This document shows, in pieces, positions 1 to 8,219 of a stretch of 64,000 bases of DNA. This DNA comes from Mucispirillum schaedleri ASF457 (GTDB lineage: Bacteria > Chrysiogenota > Deferribacteres > Deferribacterales > Mucispirillaceae): NCBI RefSeq assembly GCF_000487995.2, contig NZ_CP097562.1, positions 1,485,001 through 1,549,000 on the forward strand. The letters run 5' to 3'. The notes beneath the pieces are model-generated. The model saw only the letters and a list, made by a program, of their open reading frames with translations. It ran no database searches and was not told where the DNA came from. Each line of letters begins with the position of its first letter. Positions within the stretch are counted from its first letter, which is position 1. The position numbers were made by a program, and so were the translations under genes.

Positions 1-330
1 ATTTGCTTCATCATAAATGCCTTCCACAATAACTTCTACTTCTTCTTGAAAAGCATCAGGCACTATGCCTTTATATTCTACCTTAATGAAACTGTCATCA
101 TTTTTATCTTTCATATCAAAAGCTAAATCAAGCTGGGCTTTTGTAACAGTGCCGCTCATAACAGTGCCGCTTACTTTTATGCCCTTGTCTTGAAATTTTG
201 CAGGGTTATTAACTATTTCAGAAACTTCTGCATCATGCAGTGAATGGTTTGCAAAACCGCTTGCTAATAAATAGGTTAATGCTCCAACTACTACAAGACC
301 AACTGCAATAAGTTTTTTTCTGCTGTTCAT
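1..330 (-). CDS. ccmE: Cytochrome c maturation protein CcmE (heme chaperone), C-terminus beyond window
   Basis: CcmE is a membrane-anchored periplasmic chaperone that carries heme to apocytochrome c. The reading frame is open from an ATG at 328-330 to the window edge (110 codons). The start has an AAGGGG ribosome-binding site just upstream. Residues about 6-27 form one hydrophobic signal anchor, followed by a short linker and an OB-fold-like beta domain. Phrases such as 'KFQDKGIKVSGTV' and 'VEYKGIVPDAFQE' match the family pattern (IRVGGLV..., V.Y.G..PD.F.E). The heme-binding histidine of the family lies beyond the part that is visible. The divergent neighbour is ccdA, another cytochrome c maturation gene, which supports the call. 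Identification comes from pattern recognition only. Confidence 0.85.
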   Translation of the reverse strand, partial: MNSRKKLIAVGLVVVGALTYLLASGFANHSLHDAEVSEIVNNPAKFQDKGIKVSGTVMSGTVTKAQLDLAFDMKDKNDDSFIKVEYKGIVPDAFQEEVEVIVEGIYDEAN

Positions 331-507
331 AAATACCCCTTATTTTCTATGATATTAATTTATATCAAAAAGTTTTATTATTAAATTCAAAAAAAAATTA
401 ACTACACAATATCTACAACTTTTCATTGTATTATAATGAAAATCTATATATTGCCTACACAATCTGTTACTATAATGTTAATGCGTAATATATAAACGGA
501 GGATATA

Positions 508-1263
508 TTGTTTGTATCAGAAATACCATCAATGTTTGCATCATTTATTGCAGGCATTTTAACATTTTTATCACCCTGCATTTTTCCACTGCTGCCGGGA
601 TATATATCATTTATGTCTGGGGAAAGTTTAGAAAACTTAAAAACAGATACTGCAGACAGCAGCAGATTTTCTCCAAGATTTAAAGCATTTTTAGGTGCAC
701 TTTTCTTTGGGCTTGGGTTCACTATTGTTTTTGTGGCTCTTGGTGCTACTGCCACATCTTTTGGCAGGGTATTAAACAGCTATCAGACACTGCTTTCGCA
801 GATAGCAGGGGTTATTGTGATTATTTTTGGACTGCATATGATAGGTGTTTTTAAGATAAAGTTTTTAATGAAAACATCAAAAATTAACTATGAAAAAAAA
901 TCATTTCCGTTTTTTTTAAATGCATTTTTTTTAGGGATAGCTTTTGTGCTGGGCTGGACGCCATGTGTGGGTCCTATTCTTGCAGGCATACTGGCTGTTG
1001 CATCGCAGGAATCATCAGTTACTCAAGGCATGCTGCTTTTGTTTGTTTATTCACTTGGGCTGTGGATTCCTTTTCTTGTGGCAGCATTAGCAGTAAATGA
1101 AGTAATCAGTGCTGTCCGAAAAGCTGGCAGATACCTTATATGGGTGGAAAGAATAGCGGGAGCACTGCTTATTATAATAGGACTGCTGCTTTTAACAAAT
1201 AAAATGACTGCTCTTACTGTCTGGTTTACAAAAGTTTTTTCTTTTCTGCCAGTTGTTGGATAA
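508..1263 (+). CDS. ccdA: Cytochrome c biogenesis protein CcdA (thiol-disulfide transporter)
   Basis: CcdA moves reducing power across the inner membrane to periplasmic thioredoxin-like proteins that keep apocytochrome c cysteines reduced. The 251-residue protein has about six membrane segments and both family cysteine motifs: 'LSPCIFPLLPGY' near residue 22 and 'GWTPCVGPIL' near residue 153. Length is normal for short CcdA proteins. The start is TTG at 508, chosen because a perfect GGAGG (498-502) sits five bases upstream. A TATAAT at 471-476 is a plausible -10 box. It is divergent from ccmE. Confidence 0.92.
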   Translation: MFVSEIPSMFASFIAGILTFLSPCIFPLLPGYISFMSGESLENLKTDTADSSRFSPRFKAFLGALFFGLGFTIVFVALGATATSFGRVLNSYQTLLSQIAGVIVIIFGLHMIGVFKIKFLMKTSKINYEKKSFPFFLNAFFLGIAFVLGWTPCVGPILAGILAVASQESSVTQGMLLLFVYSLGLWIPFLVAALAVNEVISAVRKAGRYLIWVERIAGALLIIIGLLLLTNKMTALTVWFTKVFSFLPVVG

Positions 1264-1343
1264 TATTTTTTATAATTTGAATTTACCAAAAAAACTTAAA
1301 TAAAGCTATATAATGAATATAGCAAGATAATTAAGTCCATAAG

Positions 1344-1460
1344 GTCATACTGAGAGTGATAATGCGAAGTATCTAAAAATATAGATAATTTAAATATATT
1401 ATACATTACTGCAATATATGTAATTTAGATTTTTCGCCTTAAAATCAGGCTCAAAATGAC
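1344..1460 (-). repeat. Dispersed palindromic element, family A copy 1 (near full length)
   Basis: This is an intergenic copy of an element of about 115 bp whose ends are inverted repeats. In the reference orientation it starts GTCATTTTGAGCCTGA and ends TAGGCTCAGCATGAC. The next internal blocks (GGCGAAAAATCTAAA and the reverse complement of TTTAGATACTTCGCC) also pair, and an AT-rich middle around GCAGTAATGTATAATATATTTAAA is shared between copies. Copy 1 lies in the inverted orientation. A second, shorter inverted repeat with related ends follows at 1480-1524 (GTCAATCCTGAG ... ATATGAC). The rest of the 1264-1545 gap holds nothing I can recognise. Confidence 0.8.
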
Positions 1461-1545
1461 TGTAACTTGAAAAATGTATGTCAATCCTGAGACTGCTCCT
1501 GTGTCTTACTGAGCCTTATATGACAATATTTTTGTTAAAGTCCAT

Positions 1546-3441
1546 CTATTTTACTTTTCTTTCAGTAAATTCTACTTTAAATTTTTCCATAATCTCTATA
1601 GATATATCAAACTCTTCAAGCAGTTTTTTAATTAAGCTGCCTAAAACAGAGTAAAGCTCTTTATATTTTAAAAGCAGCAGAACATCTCTTTCAGGGCTGT
1701 CACTTTGCTTATGTTTAATGCTGTTTATATCCTGCACTACTTTTATATAAATTGACTGCACATAGTGCATTAAAATTAAATAGAAATCATTTGTAGCAAA
1801 CTTCTGGACAGTATCTTCTACTATTTTCATATTAGCTTTATATGCAGTATAGTCTTCCCCTTTTGGTGCAACATCTGTGCATCTAAGTATTTCTTCAACT
1901 ACAGCACATTTCTCTAAACTTTCGTTACATATATCAATAGTTTTATTACAGAAATCTTTAGCATGATAAAGTTTTTTTAATGTTTCTTTAATCTGCCTTT
2001 CTTTTTCTTTATGTTTTATCTGTTTTAAATGTTTTTTAATTTCAGAAGTAGTATTAATATCTTCTTTTATATACTTATCAATAGCTTCTTTAAATGTCAT
2101 AATTTGAGTGCCATGTATTTTTGCACCACCTTCTGTTGCATTAATAGCTGTCCCTTGATATGTGGCAATATCTCTTTCATAATGCAGCAGAAACTGCTTA
2201 TAAACTGGTCTTGTTTTAACTCTTTCCTGATAATTGCCTTCTACTTCAATAAGGTCTTTTTCTGTTAATTTATCGCTGCCGTAATGGAAACCTGCTGCAT
2301 GGGTAACTAAATCATCAGTAATAGCTAAATCCTGCCCTATCATAATTATAGGGTCACATCCTAAATATTCCAGCACTTTAAAAGCCATATTACCTGCTGA
2401 TGGTCCAATATCCAATATGCCTTTTTTAATATCAAGCCATTCAAATGTTGCAAACTTACGAAAAACAATAATTTTTTCGCCGGGAAAATTTGCATAAGTT
2501 TCAGGCACAACAACAGGACATGCTGCTAAATATGAATCTTTTACATCTTCTTCTGTTAAGCCTTCAAAAAGATAAGATGTTGCAATAACACGCTCTAAAC
2601 TTGTAACAAAATGAGCAGGGGGCAGATTATGATGTTTTAAAATTTTTACACTTCCATCTGCTGCACATATTACAGCTTTCTCTCTTAATCCTTCTAATAA
2701 TTTAACATTTTTATCAAGAGATGGACCAGAAGCAACAACGATACCCGGTTTCCCTTTAAATACATCTTTCAAATCAGCAATACCTGTATAATCAATAATA
2801 GTAGGAATGTTTCTTAATGTAAATTTTATACCTAAAAGGCTGTCGTATGGGTCATTTCCATAAAGCAGAAGAACCTGATTTATTGCTTCTTTAACCATTT
2901 GCAGAGAATTAAGATAGTAATCTTTATTTACTGCAAAAGATACTGGCTGCTCTATGACATTTATGGCTTTTAAAAAATACATATTAGCAGTCATATTAAA
3001 AAAATTAAATATTACAGGGTATGACATTCTTATATCTTCACATCCTGCAAAAAAAACATTTGAACTGTTTATTAAATCTAGACAATTATGTGTGCTGAAT
3101 ACTGTTTTTAAAAGTTCAGGGTCTCTTTCAATAATTAATAATCTTGCTCTTGGACACTGCCTTATATACTCACAAGCTTCATAAGAAAGCCCAAAACCTA
3201 AAAATACTGCCAAATCAGGAACATTTAATTTCCTTTGTTTTATGTCCTGCTCAGCAACACGATATGGATCTATATTATTATAAAAATTTTTATTAAATTT
3301 TATATCAATAAGAGAAGGAAGTTTATCTTTTCTTTGAGATGGTGCAACTACATATCTGCCAGTAAGCTGTGTATTATCAATAATTTGAGCTAGTCGTGGG
3401 TTGCGTTTTGCAAGTGCTTCTATATTTTTCTTATAAAGCAT
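1546..3441 (-). CDS. Motility-associated factor (Maf) glycosyltransferase, DUF115/MptE-like
   Basis: Maf proteins transfer nonulosonic acids such as pseudaminic acid onto flagellin in the cytoplasm. The 631-residue protein has the DUF115 (6-hydroxymethylpterin pyrophosphokinase-like) core around residues 200-400, with the hallmark 'VVASGPSLDKN' and, later, 'DIGPSAGNMAF' and 'IMIGQDLA'. The C-terminal 150 residues are helical and lysine/glutamate-rich. The start at 3441 has AGGAG eight bases upstream. It is the last gene of the pse operon, 11 bp after pseI, which points to pseudaminic acid as the donor sugar. Campylobacter and Helicobacter carry several maf paralogues; only one is in this window. 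The family call is sure; the acceptor is inferred. Confidence 0.85.
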   Translation of the reverse strand: MLYKKNIEALAKRNPRLAQIIDNTQLTGRYVVAPSQRKDKLPSLIDIKFNKNFYNNIDPYRVAEQDIKQRKLNVPDLAVFLGFGLSYEACEYIRQCPRARLLIIERDPELLKTVFSTHNCLDLINSSNVFFAGCEDIRMSYPVIFNFFNMTANMYFLKAINVIEQPVSFAVNKDYYLNSLQMVKEAINQVLLLYGNDPYDSLLGIKFTLRNIPTIIDYTGIADLKDVFKGKPGIVVASGPSLDKNVKLLEGLREKAVICAADGSVKILKHHNLPPAHFVTSLERVIATSYLFEGLTEEDVKDSYLAACPVVVPETYANFPGEKIIVFRKFATFEWLDIKKGILDIGPSAGNMAFKVLEYLGCDPIIMIGQDLAITDDLVTHAAGFHYGSDKLTEKDLIEVEGNYQERVKTRPVYKQFLLHYERDIATYQGTAINATEGGAKIHGTQIMTFKEAIDKYIKEDINTTSEIKKHLKQIKHKEKERQIKETLKKLYHAKDFCNKTIDICNESLEKCAVVEEILRCTDVAPKGEDYTAYKANMKIVEDTVQKFATNDFYLILMHYVQSIYIKVVQDINSIKHKQSDSPERDVLLLLKYKELYSVLGSLIKKLLEEFDISIEIMEKFKVEFTERKVK

Positions 3442-3451
3442 ATTGTTCTCC

Positions 3452-4489
3452 TTAATCTATTAATTCATTTTTCAAAGGTGTATTTGCTTTTATATCTTTA
3501 CCTGCTTTTCTGCCTAATATTTCATTATAATATTTTGGACTTATTCCTAAATTAGGACGAAATGAGCCAATATTTTCAGAAGTAAATTTTTCCCCTTTCT
3601 TTATATCTTTTATAACATAAAGGCTTCGCATAAAATGCCTGTTTTTCTGCACTGCCTTATTTATGGTATAATCTATATATCCAAGAGATTTTTCTGCTGT
3701 TCTTATATCATCTACAAAATGCTTAAATTCTTTTTCATCAAGAGAAAATGCAGCATCTGGAGAGTTGATTGATTTATCAAGTATAAAATGCTTTTCAATC
3801 ACTTTTGCACCGAGTGCTGCGGCTGTTACAGCTGTAATATTGCCTAATGTATGGTCAGAAAGCCCTGTAATGCAGTTAAAATCTTCACTGATTTTTTTTA
3901 TCATTAAAAGATTTGCATCTTCCACAGGGGCAGGATAGCTGCTTGTGCATTTTAAAAGTATTATATCATTATTGCCAGCTTTTCTGCATACATTAACTGC
4001 ATCTTCTATTTCCTGATATGATGCAACACCTGTTGACATTATTACAGGTTTATTTTTTTTAGCAGTATATTCTATTAAAGGCAAATCATTTATTTCAAAT
4101 GATGCTATTTTATATGCAGGCATATTTAATTCTTCTAAAAAATCTACTGCCACTTTATCAAAAGGGGAAGAAAACAGTATAAGCCCTGACTTTTCAGCAG
4201 TTTCTTTTAATGTTTTATGCCACTGCCATGGTGTGTGTGCTTTATCATAAAGCTGATAATATGTTAAACCGTCCCATAATGAGCCTGATTTTATAATAAA
4301 ATTCTCGTCATTAGAATTAAGTGTAATAGTATCTGCCCTGTAAGTTTGCAGTTTCACAGCGTCTGCTCCGGCACGGGCTGCTGCTTCAATAGTTTTAACA
4401 GCTAAATCAAGGCTGCCGTTATGGTTTGCAGAAAGCTCTGCTATAATAAATGTTTTGTCTTTTCCTATTTCAAAATCTGCTATTTTCAT
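3452..4489 (-). CDS. pseI: Pseudaminic acid synthase PseI (NeuB family)
   Basis: PseI condenses a 6-deoxy-2,4-diacetamido sugar with phosphoenolpyruvate to make pseudaminic acid. The 345-residue protein has the NeuB TIM barrel (residues about 15-260: 'IIAELSANHNGS', 'KLQTYRADTITL', 'SFEINDLPLIEY', 'GLSDHTLGN') and a C-terminal SAF (antifreeze-like) domain from about 285. 'ELSANHNGSLDLA' and the KLQTY.AD segment are typical of PseI rather than legionaminic or sialic acid synthases. Its ATG overlaps the pseH stop by four bases (ATGA), so the two are translationally coupled. Neighbouring pseB/C/H genes support the substrate. Confidence 0.9.
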   Translation of the reverse strand: MKIADFEIGKDKTFIIAELSANHNGSLDLAVKTIEAAARAGADAVKLQTYRADTITLNSNDENFIIKSGSLWDGLTYYQLYDKAHTPWQWHKTLKETAEKSGLILFSSPFDKVAVDFLEELNMPAYKIASFEINDLPLIEYTAKKNKPVIMSTGVASYQEIEDAVNVCRKAGNNDIILLKCTSSYPAPVEDANLLMIKKISEDFNCITGLSDHTLGNITAVTAAALGAKVIEKHFILDKSINSPDAAFSLDEKEFKHFVDDIRTAEKSLGYIDYTINKAVQKNRHFMRSLYVIKDIKKGEKFTSENIGSFRPNLGISPKYYNEILGRKAGKDIKANTPLKNELID

Positions 4490-4959
4490 CTTTTGCCATA
4501 TTTATTTAACTTTAATATATATTCTATTACTTCATCATCTCTTTTATTTTCAGTAAAACCGCATTGTGTTATGCAGTGTATGGAAATTAAATTTGTTTTA
4601 AATACTTTCATTATTAATAATTCTAGGTTTAATGTAATAGCAGCATATTCACAAGCCTTATTTATAAGCAGTTTTCCTATACCTGTTTTTTTTGTAAAAG
4701 GATTTTTATAATACCCTAGATTTGCCGTTCTGTTATGTATATCAGTAAATCCAACAACTCCCACAGGCTCATTATCAAGAACTGCTAAAAAATATTTCTT
4801 TGTAATATCTTCATTTAATGATTTAATGAACTCTCTATGCTCAATAATTGATATTTCATTTCTATTAAATGAATTAGAGCGGACTATATCACTATTTCTC
4901 CATATATATATATCATTTATGTATGTTTCAGAAAGCATTTTAAAATCAATAAAATCCAT
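4486..4959 (-). CDS. pseH: UDP-4-amino-4,6-dideoxy-N-acetyl-altrosamine N-acetyltransferase PseH (GNAT)
   Basis: PseH acetylates the 4-amino group of the UDP-sugar made by PseC. The 157-residue protein is a single GNAT domain: an N-terminal strand-helix with 'IYIWRNSDIVRSNSF', a central 'FLAVLDNEPVGVVGFTDI' and an acetyl-CoA loop 'NPFTKKTGIGKLLI' near residue 88. 'WRNS..VR..' is the signature of the PseH-type subfamily. The ribosome-binding site is AAGGAA. A strong hairpin (4983-5018) lies immediately upstream, separating it from the short ORF before it. Position between the cytidylyltransferase and pseI is as in other pse operons. Confidence 0.85.
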   Translation of the reverse strand: MDFIDFKMLSETYINDIYIWRNSDIVRSNSFNRNEISIIEHREFIKSLNEDITKKYFLAVLDNEPVGVVGFTDIHNRTANLGYYKNPFTKKTGIGKLLINKACEYAAITLNLELLIMKVFKTNLISIHCITQCGFTENKRDDEVIEYILKLNKYGKR

Positions 4960-4982
4960 CTATTAATTTCCTTCTTATATTA

Positions 4983-5018
4983 TTAAGAAGAAAATTAATA
5001 TAATATATTTCTTCTTAA
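4983..5018 (-). promoter_or_regulatory. 11-bp-stem hairpin in the pse operon leader of pseH
   Basis: TTAAGAAGAAA (4983-4993) pairs perfectly with TTTCTTCTTAA (5008-5018) around a 14-base AT loop. It lies in the only sizeable gap of the pse operon, 24 bases before the pseH start. It has no GC core and only a weak U-run, so it may be an attenuator, an RNA-processing site or the end of the preceding short gene. The role is inferred; the inverted repeat is seen directly. Confidence 0.45.
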
Positions 5019-5064
5019 CTTGTTTATTTTATATACTGCTTTATACTTATCCAAAAATTTTGAA

Positions 5065-5250
5065 CTAAACCACTAAATAAATTTCTCTTTTCTGCAAAGG
5101 TGTAAGTCCACAGGCTGCATACCCCCCCCCATACATATAATTTATATTATTAATAGTTTTGGGTAATATCAATCTGTCGCAGCTTGTTTTTAGTGAAAGT
5201 ATTTTATAAATAAGCTGATTACTTTTTTTGCCTAAAAGATATATATTCAT
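5065..5250 (-). CDS. Short ORF of unknown function with an internal G9 tract, in the PseG position of the pse operon
   Basis: This 61-residue frame starts with an ATG that overlaps the stop of the upstream cytidylyltransferase (ATGA), so it looks like a genuine, coupled operon member. It reads about 40 residues of ordinary protein sequence, then passes through nine consecutive G (plus-strand C9 at 5122-5130, coding Gly-Gly-Gly) and stops 18 codons later. Adding one G gives a 75-residue product and removing one gives about 60 residues, so no phase opens a long frame. In pse operons this slot usually holds pseG (UDP-sugar hydrolase, about 270-350 residues). The remaining space is too short for that, and I cannot show that this sequence is homologous to PseG. 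It is a truncated or decayed gene, or a small phase-variable gene. Confidence 0.55.
   Translation of the reverse strand: MNIYLLGKKSNQLIYKILSLKTSCDRLILPKTINNINYMYGGGYAACGLTPLQKREIYLVV
5122..5130 (-). repeat. Homopolymeric G9 tract (C9 on the plus strand)
   Basis: Nine uninterrupted C on the plus strand lie within a coding frame of a surface-glycan operon in an AT-rich genome. Tracts of this type in Campylobacter and Helicobacter glycosylation genes change length by slipped-strand mispairing. Variation at this site is inferred, not shown. Confidence 0.85.
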
Positions 5251-6062
5251 TGGTTTCTCTCTAATAATTTAAAAGCATTATTCATACCATTTAATTTAAG
5301 CAGTTTTAATGCTTCTGCTATTTCTTCCTGCTCGTTTTTCCATACATATTTTTGATAAATTTGATTATTTAATATTTTAAGCCATTTGTTTTTCTCAAAA
5401 AGGTTTATAATATCTTTATAATTAAAATCACTGCCCAGCATAAAATAAACAATATTCATTAAAGCATAATCTTCATAAGTATCAACTGTAATGCGAATAT
5501 CAGAATAATCATGCCCGCTTTTCTCTAAAAAATCTATTTTTATATAACTGTCATTTTTTCTTGCATGCCATGTAACATGCTCTCTGACTTTTACATCTTT
5601 TTCTTCCCTGTCAGTTCTTTTTAAAGCAGCTAATGTTATTACTTCCGTATCAAGCCCGTGCGGAAATGTTCTTTTTTCTACATTTGATACATAATCAGCA
5701 GATGAATTTTCATGAATTTTTATACATTCTTTTATAACTTCATCATCAATGCACGGGCAGTCTGCTGTAATTCGCACAACTCGTTCTATACCATATTTTT
5801 CGCATGCTTTAATATAACGCATAAGCACATCGTCAAGGCTGCCCCTGAATACATCTGCACCATATTTTAAGGCTTCCTGCTCTGTTAAATCATCATCTTG
5901 ATTATCACTTGTTGCAAGAATAACATTATCACATACTTTTTTAGCACGCATTATTACTCTGCCAAGCATAGATATACCGCTTCCTGCAGGAAGCTCCATT
6001 AATATTTTATCTTTAAGTCTTGTTGAAGAACGCCTTGCTTGAATAACTATCCCTGTTTTCAT
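5247..6062 (-). CDS. SpsF/NeuA-type cytidylyltransferase, probable CMP-pseudaminic acid synthetase step
   Basis: This is a 271-residue CTP-transferase of the PF02348 class. It opens with the nucleotide-binding 'GIVIQARRSSTRLKDKIL' and continues with 'VILATSDNQDDD', 'VRITADCPCID' and 'FPHGLDTEVI', and has the C-terminal 'EIAEALKLLKLNGM' segment typical of SpsF-like proteins. It differs from classical PseF/NeuA, which begins with 'IPARGGSKR'. In many non-epsilonproteobacterial pse operons this SpsF-type gene takes the PseF position, so activation of pseudaminic acid with CTP is the likely role. The start at 6062 overlaps the pseC stop (TAATG). Confidence 0.75.
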   Translation of the reverse strand: MKTGIVIQARRSSTRLKDKILMELPAGSGISMLGRVIMRAKKVCDNVILATSDNQDDDLTEQEALKYGADVFRGSLDDVLMRYIKACEKYGIERVVRITADCPCIDDEVIKECIKIHENSSADYVSNVEKRTFPHGLDTEVITLAALKRTDREEKDVKVREHVTWHARKNDSYIKIDFLEKSGHDYSDIRITVDTYEDYALMNIVYFMLGSDFNYKDIINLFEKNKWLKILNNQIYQKYVWKNEQEEIAEALKLLKLNGMNNAFKLLERNQ

Positions 6063-7201
6063 TACAATACCTTTAATGCAGTGCTGATTTTATCTATTAC
6101 AAAATAAACTTCTTCGTTAGTTAAAAGTGGATAAACAGGCAGAGAAAGCTCCCGTCTGTAAAAATCATAGGCAAGCGGTGTTTCTTTATAATCATATCCT
6201 AATATTTCATAATAAGGGTGCTTATTTACAGGCATATAGTGGATTTGAGTAAATATATTATTTTCTTTTAAATAATAATATACTTTATCTCTTAACTCAT
6301 TAGTTTCAAAAAGCACTGGAAATAAATGATGAGAGTTAAGTCTGTCACTATATTTTTTCTGCATAGTTATTTTATTATTATCTTTAAAAGCATCATAATA
6401 TATATCTGCAATATCAAGCCGTCTTTTTATAAAATCATCTGCCCTTTTCAGCTGACTTATACCAAGAGCAGCTTGAATATCAGTCATTCTGTAATTATAT
6501 CCTAATAACTGCATTTCGTGATATGTGGGGCTGTCTGGAACATTTTTAAAATTTACTTTTTCCATACCATGACTGCGAAGTAAAATGCTTGTTTTATATA
6601 CTTCTTCATCATTTGTAAGTATTGCTCCGCCTTCTGCTGTTGTAATATGCTTTACAGGGTGAAAGCTGAAAACTGCTGCATTAGAATATTTGCAGCTGCC
6701 TGTTTTGCTGTTTTTATAACAGCTGCCAAGTGCATGACATGCATCTTCTACTATTTTAATATTATAGTTTTCAGCAGTTTTGCTAATCTCTTCCATATTG
6801 CATGTAAGCCCTGCATAGTGAATTGGCACAATAATTTTTGTATTTTTTGTAACAAGTGGATTTATTTTATATTCATCTATTAAAAAGTCATCAGGCTTTA
6901 TATCTGCAAACTTAACTTTTGCTTTTATATAAAGGGCAGCATTGCCTGTTGCAGCAAATGTATTAGCACATGTTATTATCTCATCATTTTCTTTTAACCC
7001 AAGAGCAGCATAAGCAATGTGTAAAGCAGCTGTGCCAGAAGATACTGCAACTGCATATTTTGCACCAGTATATTCTTTTAATGCTTTTTCAAAAGCAGGC
7101 ACATATTCGCCTTGAGTAATTGCAGAAGAATAAAGTGCTTTTACTACTATATCTTTATCTTCCTGACTGATTGTCTGCCTGCCATAGGTAATTTTTTCCA
7201 T
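6062..7201 (-). CDS. pseC: UDP-4-amino-4,6-dideoxy-N-acetyl-altrosamine transaminase PseC
   Basis: PseC is a PLP-dependent aminotransferase that puts an amino group on C4 of the PseB product. The protein belongs to the DegT/DnrJ/EryC1 family: 'YAVAVSSGTAALHIAY' near residue 50, 'IVEDACHALGSCY' and the PLP lysine motif 'VFSFHPVKHITTAEGGAI' near residue 180. I take the start at 7201 (one base after the pseB stop; product 379 residues, beginning MEKITYG). An in-frame ATG at 7219 inside pseB would add six residues. Confidence 0.9.
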   Translation of the reverse strand: MEKITYGRQTISQEDKDIVVKALYSSAITQGEYVPAFEKALKEYTGAKYAVAVSSGTAALHIAYAALGLKENDEIITCANTFAATGNAALYIKAKVKFADIKPDDFLIDEYKINPLVTKNTKIIVPIHYAGLTCNMEEISKTAENYNIKIVEDACHALGSCYKNSKTGSCKYSNAAVFSFHPVKHITTAEGGAILTNDEEVYKTSILLRSHGMEKVNFKNVPDSPTYHEMQLLGYNYRMTDIQAALGISQLKRADDFIKRRLDIADIYYDAFKDNNKITMQKKYSDRLNSHHLFPVLFETNELRDKVYYYLKENNIFTQIHYMPVNKHPYYEILGYDYKETPLAYDFYRRELSLPVYPLLTNEEVYFVIDKISTALKVL

Positions 7202-7202
7202 T

Positions 7203-8204
7203 TTATTTTGCCATTTCATTTATTTTTTCTTGAACATCTTGTGCTATTCTGCATAAAAATTCAGGGTTTATTTTTTCAGGATTATTATCGCTTGAATAAC
7301 AAAAATCATCAGGCAGAGATTTTCCATTTGTAGACTTTGATATTGTTTCCCAGTTTCTAAATTCAGGCATAATTCTATAATGGTCATCAAATTCCAAAGT
7401 GTGCCTTGCATCATCACTTGGTATCATTACTTCATGCATTTTTTCACCGGGTCTAATGCCTATATCTTCTATTTTACATTCTGGTGCGATTATTTTTGCA
7501 AAATCTTCCATAGTTGCAGATGGAATTTTAGGAACAAATATTTCCCCGCCTTCCATTTCGTGAAATGCTTTAATCACAAGATTTATTGCCTGTTCAATAG
7601 TTATCCAGAACCTTGTCATATATCTATTTGTTATGGTAATCACACCTTTTTTCTTCTGCTCTAAAAATAATGGCAGAACAGAGCCGCGGCTGCCAAGCAC
7701 ATTACCATATCTAACAACGCTGAATCTTGTAACTCTGCCGCCTGCATAAGCATTACCTGCTACAAAAAGTTTATCACTTGCAAGTTTTGTTGCACCATAC
7801 AGATTTATAGGGTTTGCAGCCTTATCTGTAGATAAAGCAACTACCTTTTTTATACCTGCATCAATAGCAGCTTCTATTACATTTTCAGCCCCTATTATAT
7901 TTGTTTTAATAGCTTCAAAAGGGTTATATTCTGCTGCAACCACTTGTTTAGAAGCTGCTGCATGAACTATATAATCTACACCGTAAAATGCACGGTTTAA
8001 CCTATCCCTGTCTCTTACATCACCAATAAAAAAACGAAGATTAGCTATATTTTTATATTTTCTTTCCATTTCATACTGTTTAAATTCATCTCTGGAAAAA
8101 ATAATTATCTTATTTGGTTTATATTTTTCAGCAACAAATTTTACAAACTGCTTGCCAAAAGTCCCTGTTCCGCCAGTAATTAAAATATTTTTTCCATCAA
8201 ACAT
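7203..8204 (-). CDS. pseB: UDP-N-acetylglucosamine 4,6-dehydratase (inverting) PseB
   Basis: PseB performs the first step of pseudaminic acid synthesis, dehydration and C5 inversion of UDP-GlcNAc. The protein is a short-chain dehydrogenase/reductase: NAD(P) motif 'ITGGTGTFGKQF' at the N-terminus, 'FSRDEFKQYEM' (typical of PseB/FlaA1), 'HAAASKQV' and the 'NLYGATKLASDKL' catalytic YxxxK-like segment. The start at 8204 (333 residues) is preferred to the upstream TTG at 8216 because GGAG lies six bases before it. It is the first gene of the pse operon and follows rel by 15 bp. Confidence 0.92.
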   Translation of the reverse strand: MFDGKNILITGGTGTFGKQFVKFVAEKYKPNKIIIFSRDEFKQYEMERKYKNIANLRFFIGDVRDRDRLNRAFYGVDYIVHAAASKQVVAAEYNPFEAIKTNIIGAENVIEAAIDAGIKKVVALSTDKAANPINLYGATKLASDKLFVAGNAYAGGRVTRFSVVRYGNVLGSRGSVLPLFLEQKKKGVITITNRYMTRFWITIEQAINLVIKAFHEMEGGEIFVPKIPSATMEDFAKIIAPECKIEDIGIRPGEKMHEVMIPSDDARHTLEFDDHYRIMPEFRNWETISKSTNGKSLPDDFCYSSDNNPEKINPEFLCRIAQDVQEKINEMAK

Positions 8205-8219
8205 ATAAATCTCCAAAAA

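Noticed and set aside
5065-5250. Calling the short G9 ORF a truncated pseG outright
   Set aside because: Position fits, but the N-terminus does not match the PseG start pattern and I cannot align it by eye; left as unknown.
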